A stretch of 64,000 nt of DNA from Desulfonatronum sp. SC1 (GTDB taxonomy: Bacteria > Desulfobacterota > Desulfovibrionia > Desulfovibrionales > Desulfonatronaceae). Below the pieces are notes generated by a model, which was given only the letters and a program-made list of their open reading frames with translations, searched no databases and was not told the DNA's origin. Location: NCBI RefSeq assembly GCF_003046795.1, contig NZ_PZKN01000009.1, positions 1 to 64,000 on the forward strand, read 5' to 3'. Positions 47,070-57,449 of this stretch are shown piece by piece. Every line of letters begins with the position of its first letter. Positions within the stretch are counted from its first letter, which is position 1. A program made the position numbers and the translations under genes.

Positions 47070-49460
47070 TCAATCCTTCTTGAGCTGGTGAACCAGTTCC
47101 TGCAGTTCCACGGCCTGCCTGGCCAATTCGGAGATGGCCTGGGCGGACTGGTTCATGACCTCGCTGGTTTCAGATGAGATGCGGTTGATGTCCTCCACCC
47201 CGCGGTTGATCTCCTCGCTGGTGGCGGACTGCTGTTCCGCGGCCGTGGCGATGGACCGGACCTGATCCGCGGCCTGTTCGGCCAAGGCCAGGATTTCCCG
47301 CAGCGCCTCCCCGGACTGATTGGCCAGTCTGGTGGCGTCCTCGATGGCACCCACGGACTGGTCCATACCCCGGATATTGGCCTGGGTGCCTTGCTGAATG
47401 GCGGAGATGGCCTCGCCCACTTCCTTGGTGGCGTTCATGGTCTTCTCGGCCAGCTTGCGGACCTCATCGGCGACCACGGCGAATCCGCGCCCCGCATCCC
47501 CGGCCCGGGCCGCCTCAATGGCCGCGTTCAGGGCCAGTAAATTGGTCTGGTCCGCGATGTCCTCGATCACGTTCATGATCCGCCCGATCTGGTCAGCCTG
47601 ACGTCCGAGCTGGTCCAGGTTGTTCTTCATATCCTGGGCCTGAGCCTGCACCGTGTTGATGGCTTCCACCGAATCGCTGACCACCTTGGCCCCGTCCACG
47701 GCCTTGGTCCGGGCCATATCCGAGGCCTCGGCGGCATCGGAGGCGTTTTTGGCCACTTCCAACACAGTGGCGTTCATCTCTTCCATGGCCGTGGCTGTTT
47801 CCCCGGTGCGGTTGGTCTGCTCCTCCGCGCCCCGGCTGGCCTCTTCCACCTGGGCCGACAATTCCTCGGACGTGGAGGAGAGCCGGTTGGCCACGGACAA
47901 GGCGTCCTCAGCCGCCTTGAGCATCGTTTTCTCGGCGTTCTTGATTTCCGTCAGATCCGCCTGCACTTCAAGAGCGCCGACAACAGCGCCGCTCCTGTTT
48001 ATGATCGGGCTGCTGGTATAGGCGAGATAGGCGGGCTGGCCGTCAATCTCGAGTTCCGCTTCCGCATGCTCCACCTTCCCCGTGCTCATGCACTTTTTGG
48101 TGGCGCAATTCTCTGATCCGCACCCCTCCATTTCAAAGACCGACTTGCAATTTCTGCCTACCGGCTTTTCCTTGCACGCGGAGGTTCCCTTTTTGTTCAT
48201 CCACAGGATATTGCAGTCGTTGTCGATGGTCATCGCCGCCATGGGGTGCTCGTCCAGGTACGCGGCAAGAACGTGCGTCGCTTGATTGATGTCTTCCGCG
48301 AGGATCTTGTAGCTGCCCTGAAACTTTTTACTGTCGATCAGATAGCTGAGATGACCATGGCTGATCTTGTCCGATGAGGTTTTCACCTCGGTGATCAGGT
48401 CCAGGATGCTGGTCCTGACGCTGCCCAGCGAATCCGCCAGGGCGCCGATTTCGTCTTTTTGGGAGATATCCGGTTGATGATCCAGGTTGCCGATTGCCAT
48501 GGCCTCGGCGAACTTCTTCAACCGCGAGACGGGGCCCGTAATGGCCCGGCTGATCAACAGAGCGATGACAATGCCCAGGCCGAAGATGCCCAATGACGCG
48601 ATACCGATGGTCTGGCGCATCTGATACACCGGTGCCAAAACGTCATCCTGCATGGCCCCCACGGCAATGGACCAGCCCGTTCCGGGAATGGGCGCGAACC
48701 CGAAGTAGCGGTCCGTCCCGAAAAATGGGTATGCGTCAAAACCGTGTTCTCCTCGGACCATGCGCTGAAACATGGCGGAGACCATGGCGAAGTCGGGATT
48801 GGTCCGGCCTTCCTCGAGATAATTGCGCTGATCCAGCACGAACTGCCTGTCGCCATGGGCTATCAGAGCGCCTTTGTCGTCGATGATATAAGAATATCCC
48901 CGCTCGCCGTACCTGATGTCATCCGTAATCTCGCTGAGCAGCGTCGCGTCCAGAACGGCGAACACAATGCCGCGAACCTGCCCCCGGTCGCCCCGGATCG
49001 GCGCGGCCGCGACCATGATCGGCTTGTTCAGGATGCGGTGAATGATCACGCTGGACATGACCGTATTGCCCGCCATGGCCTGCTTGAAATACTCCCTGTC
49101 GGCAATATTAGCCCTGCTCCCGTCATGCAGCGGCGCATTGCCGTCCGGGGTAGCCACGCCCATCTGCTGAAACCCCATGCGTTCCACCTCGGCAATCAGA
49201 GCCGGTTGCTGCTGGTTCCAGTCCATGGAACGGATGACATGCCGGTTGGCAATGCCCTCCATGGCCACAAGGTAATAATCCAGCCGACTTCTGACCAGTT
49301 TCGCCCCGTCCTCGGCCATCAGGGGAATGTTTTCCTGCACTTGAGCTATAACAGCACGAGAAGACCGGTCGTAGGCGATGTATCCCAGCCCGCCACAGAC
49401 CAGGATCAGCAAAGCTAAAAAACCGCCGATCAGCTTGATCCCAATGGGAATGTTCCTCAT
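47070..49460 (-). CDS. Methyl-accepting chemotaxis protein 1 (dCache, HAMP, Cys-rich PAS)
   Basis: A 796-residue transmembrane receptor: helix 1 (about 7-28), a double-Cache ligand domain (about 38-278), helix 2 (about 283-303), HAMP (about 303-357), a PAS domain (about 395-515) with a cysteine cluster C-x8-C-x8-C-x4-C-x4-C beginning at TSACKEK, then the methylation helices and signalling tip ([22 protein letters not shown], written here as [17 protein letters not shown]). It ends HQLKKD with no CheR-tethering pentapeptide. The Cache domain is a close paralogue of MCP 3; only this copy has the PAS. A CheW gene lies directly upstream. Confidence 0.92.
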   Translation of the reverse strand: MRNIPIGIKLIGGFLALLILVCGGLGYIAYDRSSRAVIAQVQENIPLMAEDGAKLVRSRLDYYLVAMEGIANRHVIRSMDWNQQQPALIAEVERMGFQQMGVATPDGNAPLHDGSRANIADREYFKQAMAGNTVMSSVIIHRILNKPIMVAAAPIRGDRGQVRGIVFAVLDATLLSEITDDIRYGERGYSYIIDDKGALIAHGDRQFVLDQRNYLEEGRTNPDFAMVSAMFQRMVRGEHGFDAYPFFGTDRYFGFAPIPGTGWSIAVGAMQDDVLAPVYQMRQTIGIASLGIFGLGIVIALLISRAITGPVSRLKKFAEAMAIGNLDHQPDISQKDEIGALADSLGSVRTSILDLITEVKTSSDKISHGHLSYLIDSKKFQGSYKILAEDINQATHVLAAYLDEHPMAAMTIDNDCNILWMNKKGTSACKEKPVGRNCKSVFEMEGCGSENCATKKCMSTGKVEHAEAELEIDGQPAYLAYTSSPIINRSGAVVGALEVQADLTEIKNAEKTMLKAAEDALSVANRLSSTSEELSAQVEEASRGAEEQTNRTGETATAMEEMNATVLEVAKNASDAAEASDMARTKAVDGAKVVSDSVEAINTVQAQAQDMKNNLDQLGRQADQIGRIMNVIEDIADQTNLLALNAAIEAARAGDAGRGFAVVADEVRKLAEKTMNATKEVGEAISAIQQGTQANIRGMDQSVGAIEDATRLANQSGEALREILALAEQAADQVRSIATAAEQQSATSEEINRGVEDINRISSETSEVMNQSAQAISELARQAVELQELVHQLKKD

Positions 49461-49497
49461 GTTTTCTCTCCTTCGTTTTCGTTCTTGCTCCCCACTC

Positions 49498-49980
49498 CTA
49501 AATACTCGACAGCATGCCTTGCTCGCTCTTGCTCAACAGGTTGTCCAGATCCAACAGGATCAACAGCCGGTTCGCCAACTTCCCCACCCCTCGGATGTAT
49601 TCCGACTCGATTCCGGAGATGATCGGCGGTGGCGGCTCCACGGTGTTCGCCGGAATGCGCAGCACCTCGGAGACCGAATCCACCACGAAGCCGATGATCA
49701 CGGCGTTGATTTCGATGACGATGATCCGGGTGTGCTTGTCGTGCTCCTGCCCGGCCATGCCGAAACGCTTGCGCAGATCAATGATCGGGATGACCTTCCC
49801 CCGCAGGTTGATCACCCCTTCCACGAAATCCGGAGCCTTGGGCACCCTGGTGATGCTCATCATCCGGATAATCTCCTGGACCTTGAGAATCTCCACCCCG
49901 AACTCCTCGTCGCCGATGTTGAACGTGACCAGTTGCAGGAGATTGCTGTCTTTTTTTTGATCCGATTCGTGGATTTGCAT
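49498..49980 (-). CDS. cheW: CheW coupling protein, copy 1
   Basis: A 160-residue CheW that links receptors to the CheA kinase. Core motifs: [38 protein letters not shown] split here as [10 protein letters not shown] and [18 protein letters not shown], and [12 protein letters not shown]. It precedes MCP 1 by 37 bases on the minus strand. It differs from copies 2 and 3 at only a small fraction of positions by eye, mostly in the first 15 residues, so the three arose by recent duplication or are kept alike by gene conversion. Confidence 0.93.
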   Translation of the reverse strand: MQIHESDQKKDSNLLQLVTFNIGDEEFGVEILKVQEIIRMMSITRVPKAPDFVEGVINLRGKVIPIIDLRKRFGMAGQEHDKHTRIIVIEINAVIIGFVVDSVSEVLRIPANTVEPPPPIISGIESEYIRGVGKLANRLLILLDLDNLLSKSEQGMLSSI

Positions 49981-50066
49981 GCCACCCCTTAAATGCCGAG
50001 TTATTTGTTTTTTCGAGCATAAACCAGGCTACACCCTGCGTCGATGCGGTTCGCGGCTCCAACCAT

Positions 50067-50120
50067 TCAACGTTCCTCCAGGACGAAACGAATCGCGGCT
50101 ATCAACTGTTCGCCGTTGAG
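50067..50120 (-). pseudogene. Remnant of a CheY-like gene (last 18 codons)
   Basis: Minus-strand translation gives LNGEQLIAAIRFVLEER then stop, almost the same as the C-terminus FDGEQLIAAIRSVLAEC of the intact response regulator at 55893-56276. The bases after the stop also match those after the intact gene. Upstream of this point the similarity ends. It sits 87 bases in front of the CheW copy 1 gene, the position of CheY relative to CheW copy 3. Confidence 0.75.
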
Positions 50121-50224
50121 AATGTGAAGAACCTGGATACTTCACCTCCCGGTCCCAGTGGTCGTAAAAAACTACTGCTGAGGGGGTGCGCCCGAATTTC
50201 GTCACGGATTCAGGTTCCGGGATA

Positions 50225-50247
50225 GGGGCGGGTTTCAACCCCGCCCC
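50225..50247. repeat. REP-like GC-rich hairpin
   Basis: GGGGCGGG (50225-50232) pairs with CCCGCCCC (50240-50247) around a short loop. It lies between the CheY remnant and the MCP 2 terminator. No coding role. Confidence 0.55.
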
Positions 50248-50283
50248 TGCGGCAGGCCGCATATCCGATGCAGAATCAAACAC

Positions 50284-50317
50284 GAAACCCGCCCTGGTGT
50301 GCGCCAGGGCGAGTTTC
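50284..50317 (-). terminator. Terminator-like hairpin after MCP 2
   Basis: GAAACCCGCCCTGG pairs with CCAGGGCGAGTTTC (one mismatch) around a short loop, about 50 bases after the MCP 2 stop codon on the minus strand. Its sequence and flanks (CAAACAC on one side, ACAG-GGCAC on the other) match the hairpin after MCP 1, so it was copied with the cassette. Confidence 0.6.
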
Positions 50318-50367
50318 GTCGTACAGTGGCACGTAGTGCCCCTGTTCGTCTCTTGTCTCCCCCCGGC

Positions 50368-52209
50368 TCAGCCCTGCTTCATTCGCTGCACCACCTCCTG
50401 CAATTCAACGGCCTGCCTGGACAGTTCGGACACGGCCTGGGCCGACTGATCCATAACTACGCTTGTTTCCGAGGAGATCCGGCTGATATCCTCCACCCCG
50501 CGGTTGATCTCCTCGCTGGTGGCGGACTGCTGTTCCGCGGCCGTGGCGATGGACCGGACCTGATCCGCGGCCTGTTCGGCCAGAGACAGGATTTCCCGTA
50601 GTGCGTCCCCGGACTGGTTGGCCAGCCTGGTGGCATCCTCAATGGCGCTCACGGACTGGTCCATGCCCCGAATATTGGCCTGGGTGCCTTGCTGAATAGC
50701 GGAGATGGCCTCGCCCACTTCCTTGGTGGCGTTCATGGTCTTCTCGGCCAGCTTGCGGACCTCGTCGGCCACCACGGCAAACCCGCGGCCCGCATCCCCG
50801 GCCCGGGCCGCCTCGATGGCCGCGTTCAGGGCCAGGAGGTTGGTCTGGTCCGCGATATCCTCGATCACGGTCATGATCCGACCGATCTGCTCGGCTTGGC
50901 GACCGAGCTGGTCTAGATTGCCTTTCATCTCCTGGGCCTTGGCCTGCACCGTGTTGATGGCCTCCACCGAGGCACTGACCACTTTCGCGCCGTCTTTGGC
51001 TTTGGTCCGGGCCTGATCCGAGGCTTCGGCGGCCTGGGAGGCGTTCCTGGCAACTTCCAGCACCGTGGCGTTCATTTCCTCCATGGCCGTGGCCGTCTCG
51101 GCGGTACGGTTCTTTTGCTCCTCAGCGCCCCGGCTGGCCTCTTCCACCTGGGCCGAGAGTTCCTCCGAAGCGGAGGTCATCCGCTCCACCACGGCCTCGA
51201 TATTGGTTGCGGCCTGGAGCATGCCGTCGCGCTTGGCCGTCTCGGCCCGCAGTTTCGCTTGGTTGGCTTCTTCCGTGGCCAGGTTGGCCTCGTGAGCCTT
51301 TTGTTCGGCTTCGCGTGTCTTGGCTTCAGCTTGGCCGATAACCTCCTTCAACTCATGGACCATTTTCGTGATGGCCGTCTTCAAACGTCCGGTTTCCGCG
51401 GCAAAACGGCCCTGTAAATCAGCGCCAAGGTCGCCCTGGGACACTGCCTCCGCATAACGGACCAAGGCGTTCACGGGACGGGTGATGGAGGAAACGATGA
51501 ATACGGCGAGCACCATCACCACGGCCATAATCCCGCCCGTCACGGCCAGCATGGCCCAACGCAACCTCGCAACCTGGGCCTGAATATCGTCGATATACAC
51601 CCCCGTGCCGATCACCCATCCCCAGGGTTGATACAACGCGACGTAAGACTCCTTGGAAAATAGTTCCGTGCTCGCGCCGTCCCTGGTGGGCCTGGGCCAA
51701 TCATAGGTCACGAAGCCCTCGCCGGATTGCTTGATCACTTCGACAAAGGCCTGAAACAGGTTCTTGTCCCTTCCGGGAATGGTTTGGACCCGCCCCCCGA
51801 CGCCGAATTCCAAGCGCGTGGCACAGGCAAAGCGCTGCTCATCTAGAATTTTTCCATCCAAGGCCGGGACAGTCGGATGCATGATCATCCGCGGGTAAGG
51901 CAAGGTATCGTCGTTGATCCAAAGATAGTCATTATTTCCATAGCGCATTTGCCTGATCCGCGTCATGGCACGTTCCTGGGCCTCCTGCCTGGAGAACTCC
52001 CCGTCCTTGGCGCGTTGCTCATACTCCTCCAGCAAGGAGTAGGACACTTCCACGATTGACTTGAGCCCCGCCTTACGATCTATGAGCAGCTCGCGTTCCA
52101 CGGTGGGTATAAAGTACAGCAACACGACTCCCAAAAACAACAGGATGACCAGGACCAGAAGACAAATCATCTTTGCCGCGATGTTCATGTTCAAAAGTTT
52201 TTTCAACAT
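50368..52209 (-). CDS. Methyl-accepting chemotaxis protein 2 (single Cache)
   Basis: A 613-residue receptor with helix 1 (about 10-32), a single-Cache domain (about 38-205; [34 protein letters not shown]), helix 2 (about 213-235), HAMP, a long coiled coil, and the cytoplasmic signalling domain. The last ~270 residues are nearly identical to those of MCP 3 and MCP 1, but the sensor half is unrelated to theirs, so the signalling half has been combined with a different input. It ends VVQRMKQG. It follows CheW copy 2, with a dispersed repeat in the gap. Confidence 0.92.
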   Translation of the reverse strand: MLKKLLNMNIAAKMICLLVLVILLFLGVVLLYFIPTVERELLIDRKAGLKSIVEVSYSLLEEYEQRAKDGEFSRQEAQERAMTRIRQMRYGNNDYLWINDDTLPYPRMIMHPTVPALDGKILDEQRFACATRLEFGVGGRVQTIPGRDKNLFQAFVEVIKQSGEGFVTYDWPRPTRDGASTELFSKESYVALYQPWGWVIGTGVYIDDIQAQVARLRWAMLAVTGGIMAVVMVLAVFIVSSITRPVNALVRYAEAVSQGDLGADLQGRFAAETGRLKTAITKMVHELKEVIGQAEAKTREAEQKAHEANLATEEANQAKLRAETAKRDGMLQAATNIEAVVERMTSASEELSAQVEEASRGAEEQKNRTAETATAMEEMNATVLEVARNASQAAEASDQARTKAKDGAKVVSASVEAINTVQAKAQEMKGNLDQLGRQAEQIGRIMTVIEDIADQTNLLALNAAIEAARAGDAGRGFAVVADEVRKLAEKTMNATKEVGEAISAIQQGTQANIRGMDQSVSAIEDATRLANQSGDALREILSLAEQAADQVRSIATAAEQQSATSEEINRGVEDISRISSETSVVMDQSAQAVSELSRQAVELQEVVQRMKQG

Positions 52210-52277
52210 GGCTTTCTCCTTTTTTTACACTGCAACGAAGCTTTCACGGAATCAGCGGCCGAGACGTCCCTGCCCTT

Positions 52278-52434
52278 AGCAGTCCGTAGAAAAACTCCCA
52301 ATTGCTGCGTCGCTGCAAAAAGTTCAAACTCTCACGTATGAAAAATTACGTTTCGACATTGAATTTTTTACTCCTTGCACTTGTTCTTTGAATGGATTGC
52401 CGGACAAAGACTTTTTAAACACTCAGTCAGGCAT
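52278..52434. repeat. Dispersed palindromic element, copy C
   Basis: Begins AGCAGTCCGTAGAAAAAC and shares with copy B the block CTCCCAATTGCTGCGTCGCT, then GCAAAAAGTTCAAACTCTCA, and the tail GACTTTTTAAACACTCA. The terminal repeats are more degenerate than in copy B. It fills most of the 315-base gap between CheW copy 2 and MCP 2; nothing else is seen there. Confidence 0.75.
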
Positions 52435-52524
52435 TTCCGTGCTTTTTCGCGTGCTTCATGGGTCATATACTGGGCGCCTTGCTAATGAAACCATGACGTT
52501 TCGCTGTAGTGGCAAGGATTATAG

Positions 52525-53007
52525 TCATAGTCCCGACAACATGCCTTGTTCGCCCTTGCTCAGCAGGTTGTCCAGATCCAGAAGGATCAGCAGTCGATCC
52601 GCCAGCTTTCCCACTCCCCGGATATACTCGGACTCGATCCCGGAGATGATCGGCGGCGGCGGTTCCACGGTATTGACTGGAATACGCAGCACCTCGGACA
52701 CCGAATCCACCACGAAGCCGATGATGACGGCGTTGATTTCGATGACGATGATCCGGGTGTGCTTGTCGTGCTCCTGCCCGGGCATGCCGAAACGCTTGCG
52801 CAGATCGATGATCGGAATGACCTTGCCCCGCAGGTTGATCACGCCCTCCACGAAATCCGGGGCCTTGGGCACCCGGGTGATGCCCAACATGCGGATGATC
52901 TCCTGGACCTTGAGGATCTCCACACCGAATTCCTCATTTCCGATATTGAACGTGACCAGTTGGAGAAGATTACTGTCCTTTTCACGGGCAGATTCGTGTT
53001 GTCGCAT
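52525..53007 (-). CDS. cheW: CheW coupling protein, copy 2
   Basis: A 160-residue CheW with the same motifs as copy 1 ([48 protein letters not shown]). By eye it is the most divergent of the three at its N-terminus (MRQHESAREKDS) and has RMLGITRV instead of RMMGITRV. It serves MCP 2, from which it is separated by a dispersed repeat of about 150 bases. No CheA, CheR or CheB is in the window, so these CheW proteins must work with a kinase encoded elsewhere. Confidence 0.93.
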   Translation of the reverse strand: MRQHESAREKDSNLLQLVTFNIGNEEFGVEILKVQEIIRMLGITRVPKAPDFVEGVINLRGKVIPIIDLRKRFGMPGQEHDKHTRIIVIEINAVIIGFVVDSVSEVLRIPVNTVEPPPPIISGIESEYIRGVGKLADRLLILLDLDNLLSKGEQGMLSGL

Positions 53008-53241
53008 GGCTCCCCCATTTGGTTGTATTTATCCTTGCTTCCGAAAAAAGACCTTGACCGTCTCTATTCAAAGTAAGGCAAATCCGATGCAGCACGATCC
53101 GTCTCCTATCCTGGTTGAGTCGTCATGTCGTTTTCGGAAAAGGCAATGCCCATTCGCTACATGGCTATAAAAACCGACGCCAATACGGAGAGACGATCTC
53201 ACATCACGCAGCGAGTGATAAACCGCGAACCCCGGCTTGGC
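53008..53241. other. Gap between MCP 3 and CheW copy 2
   Basis: About 234 bases. It contains no CheY remnant that I can see, unlike the equivalent gap in front of CheW copy 1. A partial GAACCCCGGCTTGG near the MCP 3 stop recalls one arm of the MCP 1 terminator, possibly a worn copy. Confidence 0.35.
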
Positions 53242-55278
53242 TCAGCCCTGCTTCATCCGCTGCACCACCTCTTGCAGCTCCACGGCCTGCCTGGCCAGTT
53301 CGGAGATGGCCTGGGCCGACTGATTCATGACCTCGCTGGTTTCCGAGGAGATGCGGTTGATGTCCTCCACGCCCCGGTTGATCTCCTCGCTGGTGGCGGA
53401 CTGTTGTTCCGCGGCCGTGGCGATGGAGCGGACCTGGTCCGCGGCCTGTTCGGCCAGGGCCAGGATTTCCCGCAGCGCGTCCCCGGACTGGTTGGCCAGC
53501 TTAGTGGCGTCTTCGATAGCTCCCACGGACTGGTCCATGCCCCGGATATTGGCCTGAGTACCTTGCTGAATGGCGGAGATAGCCTCGCCCACTTCCTTGG
53601 TGGCGTTCATGGTCTTCTCAGCCAGCTTGCGTACCTCGTCGGCCACCACGGCGAACCCGCGTCCCGCATCCCCGGCCCGGGCCGCCTCGATGGCCGCATT
53701 CAGAGCCAGCAAGTTGGTCTGGTCCGCGATGTCCTCGATCACGTTCATGATCCGCCCGATCTGCTCGGCCTGGCGTCCGAGCTGGTCCAGGTTGCTCTTC
53801 ATTTCCTGAGCCTTTGCCTGCACCGTGTTAATGGCCGCCACCGAGGCGCTGACCACCTTGGCGCCGTCCACGGCCTTGGTCCGGGCCTGATCCGAGGCCT
53901 CGGCGGCCTGGGAGGCGTTCTTGGCCACTTCCAGCACCGTGGCGTTCATCTCTTCCATGGCCGTAGCCGTTTCCCCGGTGCGGCTGGTCTGCTCCTCCGC
54001 GCCACGACTGGCCTCTTCTACCTGAGCCGACAATTCCTCGGAGGCCGAGGTCATCCGCTCCACCACACCCTCTATATTGGCCGCGGCCTCAAGCATCCCA
54101 TCGCGCTTGGCCGTCTCGGCCTGGGCTCGGGCTTCCTCGGCCTCCCGCGTGGCGACCTGAGCCTTTTCCGTCTCTTGCCGGGCCAACTCGGATTGATGCT
54201 CGGCCTCCTTCATCTTCTCGATCAAGGACTGAACCATGCTCTGAATGCTCAGATTCAAACGCCCAATCTCATCTTTTTGATCAATGCCGGACCGGGCCTG
54301 CAAGTCACCCTTGGCCACGGCGTCGGCATAGCTCATCAGACGGCTTACCGGGCCGGTGATGGTGCGGCTGACCAGCAGCGCGATGATGATGCCCAAACCA
54401 AAGAACACCAGGGAAGCGATGGCCACGGCCCAGCGCAATTGATACACCGGAGCCAGCACGTCGTCCTGCATGGCCCCCACGGCAATGGACCAGCCCGTTC
54501 CGGAAATAGGTGCGAACCCAAAAAAACGGTCCGTCCCCATGAACGGATATGCGTCAAACCCGGACTCGCCCCGGACCATGCGTTGGAACATGGCCGCCAA
54601 CCGGGCGAACTGGGCATCCGTCCTGGCTTCTTCGATGAAGTTGCGCTGGTCCAGCACGAACTGCCTGTTGCCGTGGGCGACCAAGGCCCCTCTTTCGTCG
54701 ATGATATAGGCATATCCCGCTGCACCGTATCCGATCTCGTCCGTGATCTCACTGAGTAGCGTGGCGTCCAGACGGGCCATGAGCACGGCCTGAACCTGCC
54801 CCCGGTCTCCCCTGATTGGGGTGGCCAGGATCAGCACCGGTTGATTGGTCACTCGGCTGATGATCACGTTGGAAAAGACCGTCCGGCCTGCCATGGCATC
54901 TTGAAAATACGCCCTGTCCCCCAGCTCCGCCGTGGTCCCGTCCGGATAGCGGGCCAAGCCGTTCGGGGAGATGATCCCCATGCCCAAATAGTTCAACCTG
55001 GCGGTCTCATTCTCCAGGGCAGGCCGCTGCTGCATCCATTCCATGGAGCGGATCACATGGCGGTTGGCAATTCCTTCAATAGCCAAAATGTGATAATCTA
55101 GTTGACTCCTGACAAGCTTGGCTCCATCCTCTGCCATCAGCGGAATGTTTTCCTCCACCTGGCCGACCACAGCGCGGGAAGCCCGGTCGTAGGCAATGTA
55201 TCCCAGCCCGCCGCAGACCAGGAGCAGCAAAGTCAAAAAGCCACCGAGCAGTTTGATTCCAATAGGTATGTTCTTCAT
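53242..55278 (-). CDS. Methyl-accepting chemotaxis protein 3 (dCache, HAMP)
   Basis: A 678-residue receptor whose N-terminal 300 residues ([22 protein letters not shown], shown here as [13 protein letters not shown], and a double-Cache domain of about 38-278) are paralogous to MCP 1. HAMP follows helix 2 (about 283-303), then a coiled coil of Ala/Glu-rich heptads and a signalling domain almost identical to MCP 1 and MCP 2. It lacks the PAS domain of MCP 1. It ends VVQRMKQG with no CheR-binding pentapeptide. CheW copy 3 lies 36 bases upstream. Confidence 0.92.
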   Translation of the reverse strand: MKNIPIGIKLLGGFLTLLLLVCGGLGYIAYDRASRAVVGQVEENIPLMAEDGAKLVRSQLDYHILAIEGIANRHVIRSMEWMQQRPALENETARLNYLGMGIISPNGLARYPDGTTAELGDRAYFQDAMAGRTVFSNVIISRVTNQPVLILATPIRGDRGQVQAVLMARLDATLLSEITDEIGYGAAGYAYIIDERGALVAHGNRQFVLDQRNFIEEARTDAQFARLAAMFQRMVRGESGFDAYPFMGTDRFFGFAPISGTGWSIAVGAMQDDVLAPVYQLRWAVAIASLVFFGLGIIIALLVSRTITGPVSRLMSYADAVAKGDLQARSGIDQKDEIGRLNLSIQSMVQSLIEKMKEAEHQSELARQETEKAQVATREAEEARAQAETAKRDGMLEAAANIEGVVERMTSASEELSAQVEEASRGAEEQTSRTGETATAMEEMNATVLEVAKNASQAAEASDQARTKAVDGAKVVSASVAAINTVQAKAQEMKSNLDQLGRQAEQIGRIMNVIEDIADQTNLLALNAAIEAARAGDAGRGFAVVADEVRKLAEKTMNATKEVGEAISAIQQGTQANIRGMDQSVGAIEDATKLANQSGDALREILALAEQAADQVRSIATAAEQQSATSEEINRGVEDINRISSETSEVMNQSAQAISELARQAVELQEVVQRMKQG

Positions 55279-55314
55279 GTTTCATCTCCTTCGTTTTTAT
55301 GATGGGTCCGTGTA

Positions 55315-55797
55315 CTAAATACTTGTCAGCATGCCTTGTTCGCCCTTGCTCAACAGGTTATCCAGGTCCAACAGGATCAACAGCCGATCCGCCAGTTTCC
55401 CCACCCCTCGAATGTATTCCGACTCGATCCCGGAAATGATCGGCGGCGGCGGTTCCACGGTGTTGGCCGGAATGCGCAGCACCTCGGACACCGAATCCAC
55501 CACGAAGCCGACAATCACGGCGTTGATTTCGATGACGATGATCCGGGTGTGCTTGTCGTGCTCCTGGCCGGCCATGCCGAAACGTTTGCGCAGATCGATG
55601 ATCGGGATGACCTTGCCCCGCAGGTTGATCACCCCTTCCACGAAATCCGGAGCCTTGGGCACCCTGGTGATGCCCATCATCCGGATAATCTCCTGAACTT
55701 TGAGGATTTCCACCCCGAATTCCTCATCACCGATGTGGAACGTGACCAGTTGCAGGAGATCACTGTCTTTTTCTTGACCCGATTCGCGTAGCTGCAT
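55315..55797 (-). CDS. cheW: CheW coupling protein, copy 3
   Basis: A 160-residue CheW with [36 protein letters not shown] and [12 protein letters not shown]. Nearly identical to copy 1 apart from scattered changes (for example FNIG to FHIG, and AVIIGF to AVIVGF). It is followed after 36 bases by MCP 3 and preceded after 95 bases by the response regulator, giving the most complete version of the cassette (response regulator, CheW, receptor). Confidence 0.93.
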   Translation of the reverse strand: MQLRESGQEKDSDLLQLVTFHIGDEEFGVEILKVQEIIRMMGITRVPKAPDFVEGVINLRGKVIPIIDLRKRFGMAGQEHDKHTRIIVIEINAVIVGFVVDSVSEVLRIPANTVEPPPPIISGIESEYIRGVGKLADRLLILLDLDNLLSKGEQGMLTSI

Positions 55798-55892
55798 GGC
55801 TTCCCCCTTTTGCTATGGAATAATTAGAGCTTCCCGGTCCAAAACGGATTATTCACCGCGCCAAACCTGTTCGCGATCCCAACCAAACCATA

Positions 55893-56276
55893 TCAACATT
55901 CCGCCAGGACGGAACGAATCGCGGCTATCAACTGTTCGCCGTCAAACGGTTTATGGATCACGCCGCGCACCCCCATCGCCATGAGCCGGGATACGGTCTC
56001 CCTGTCGCCATATCCGGTCATGACCAGCAGTTTTACCGGGTTGCCAGACTGTTTGAGGATTCTGACGAGTTCCAGACCGTCCATGCCGAGCATCATGATG
56101 TCGGTTAGAACCAGGTCCACGCTTTGAGCGTGCTCCGCCCCTTCCGCCAAGACCCGCAAAGCTTCTACGCCGCTCTCCGCTTCCAGCACCTGGAATCCGT
56201 GATGCTTGAGAATCAAAGCCAGGGTGAAGCGAACCCTGAGTTCATCATCAACGAGGAGAATGGTCTTGTCGTCCAT
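55893..56276 (-). CDS. CheY-like single-domain response regulator
   Basis: A 127-residue receiver: acidic pocket LVDDE, phospho-acceptor Asp59 in LVLTDIMMLGMDG, switch Thr in LLVMTGYGD, and Lys in IHKPFDG. There is no output domain. It opens the chemotaxis block on the minus strand, before CheW copy 3. Motor-type CheY or an adaptation/sink regulator are both possible; it lacks any obvious FliM-binding proof, so I do not assign cheY. A worn second copy of its 3' end lies at 50067-50120. Confidence 0.88.
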   Translation of the reverse strand: MDDKTILLVDDELRVRFTLALILKHHGFQVLEAESGVEALRVLAEGAEHAQSVDLVLTDIMMLGMDGLELVRILKQSGNPVKLLVMTGYGDRETVSRLMAMGVRGVIHKPFDGEQLIAAIRSVLAEC

Positions 56277-56443
56277 GCTCTACCTTCAGCACAAAAGGTG
56301 CCATGGACACGAAGCGATATAATACACTGGAATAAAAGAGAATGCCAAAAGGCAAAGAGAAGGGGGCCAACCAGGACTGTCAGCCTTGGTTGTCAAAGGA
56401 GAGTGCTTGGACCAGAAAGGCCAAGGCAGGGGGCAACGCAACT

Positions 56444-56474
56444 AGGGTTGACGTTCTAGAAAAACGTCAACCCT
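56444..56474. terminator. Hairpin between the chemotaxis block and the YitT gene
   Basis: AGGGTTGACGTT (56444-56455) pairs perfectly with AACGTCAACCCT (56463-56474) around a seven-base loop. It lies 59 bases after the YitT stop on the minus strand. No T-run follows on either strand, so termination is uncertain. Confidence 0.45.
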
Positions 56475-56532
56475 GATTGACATGCTTAGTGCGAAAAGTG
56501 AAAGAGCTGAAATGCCTTTCGCATCGTCCGCG

Positions 56533-57408
56533 TCAATACACCTTGCGCCGGGAAAAACCCTGACCGAGCACGTTCAAGGTGTTCTCTTCAATGGTGAAGG
56601 CTTTTGGGTCGATGGTGAAGATGATTTCTTCCAGGCGTTTGAGCTGCAGGCTGGTGACCACGGTCAACAGAATTTTCTTGCGTTTGCCGGTGTAGGCGCC
56701 GCGACCGTAAAGAAAGGTCGAACCCCGGTTGATGGTGGTCAGGATGGCCTTGGCCAGTTCATCGGGCTTTTCCGAGATCACCAGCACCATCTTGCGCTGG
56801 TTGAACATGCCCAGGAAGTAGTCCATGACCATGGCGTGGACGAAAACCAGAAACACCGAGTACAGCACGTGCTCCAGGCCGATGAAGAACAGGCTGCCTG
56901 AGAACAGGACCAGGTTGAAGCCGAAGGAAAACTTCCCGATCCCGAGATTGAAGCGTTGACTCATGAAGACCGAGATGACGTCTAGCCCGCCTAGGGAACC
57001 CAGGGACCGCAGGGCGATGCCCGCGCCAGCCCCCATGATCGCCCCGGCCGTCAACGCGGCCAGCAGAGTGTCCTTGATGACCAGGGTCCATGGAATGGTG
57101 TCGAGTCCCAGGCTGAGAAGCAACATGCCGTACAGGCTGTAGAAGAAAAACCTTTTGCTGACGTAGATCCAGCCGAGAATGAAAATGGGGATGTTCAGGA
57201 TCAGCAGCCATACGCCAGGGGGAAACACGCCGACCACGTAACTCAGAATCAAACCGACCCCGGTCACTCCACCGCTGATGAATTCCTGGGGAACGACGAT
57301 GGCCTTGGCCCCGAAAGCGACGATCAAGGCCCCCATGGTGATCAGGAGCAGGTTCCAGGAGATGGAGTAGGTCGCGACGCGGAATTGCTCCGCCCACTTT
57401 CCGGCCAT
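56533..57408 (-). CDS. YitT family membrane protein (DUF161/DUF2179)
   Basis: A 291-residue protein with about six N-terminal helices. The family repeat appears twice (LLITMGALIVAFGAKAIVVP with FISGGVTGVGLIL, and IMGAGAGIALRSLGSLGGLD), followed after about residue 205 by a cytoplasmic DUF2179 domain (VISEKPDELAKAIL, GRGAYTGKRKKILLTVV). The physiological role of the family is not established; transport is assumed. It runs in the same direction as the ABC-2 permease upstream with 41 bases between. Confidence 0.88.
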   Translation of the reverse strand: MAGKWAEQFRVATYSISWNLLLITMGALIVAFGAKAIVVPQEFISGGVTGVGLILSYVVGVFPPGVWLLILNIPIFILGWIYVSKRFFFYSLYGMLLLSLGLDTIPWTLVIKDTLLAALTAGAIMGAGAGIALRSLGSLGGLDVISVFMSQRFNLGIGKFSFGFNLVLFSGSLFFIGLEHVLYSVFLVFVHAMVMDYFLGMFNQRKMVLVISEKPDELAKAILTTINRGSTFLYGRGAYTGKRKKILLTVVTSLQLKRLEEIIFTIDPKAFTIEENTLNVLGQGFSRRKVY

Positions 57409-57449
57409 ATGGGTTCACTCTTCTAAAAAGGCGTCTTTGTTCCGCTCCT

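Noticed and set aside
52210-52524. A small gene in the gap between MCP 2 and CheW copy 2
   Set aside because: The gap is filled by the dispersed palindromic element, and the open frames across it have no start signals.
56288-56303. A sigma-54-like GG-N10-GC motif (TGGCAC followed by GTGC, minus strand) upstream of the response regulator
   Set aside because: It is so close to the start codon that the transcript would begin at the ATG with no ribosome-binding site, and the -12 element is imperfect.
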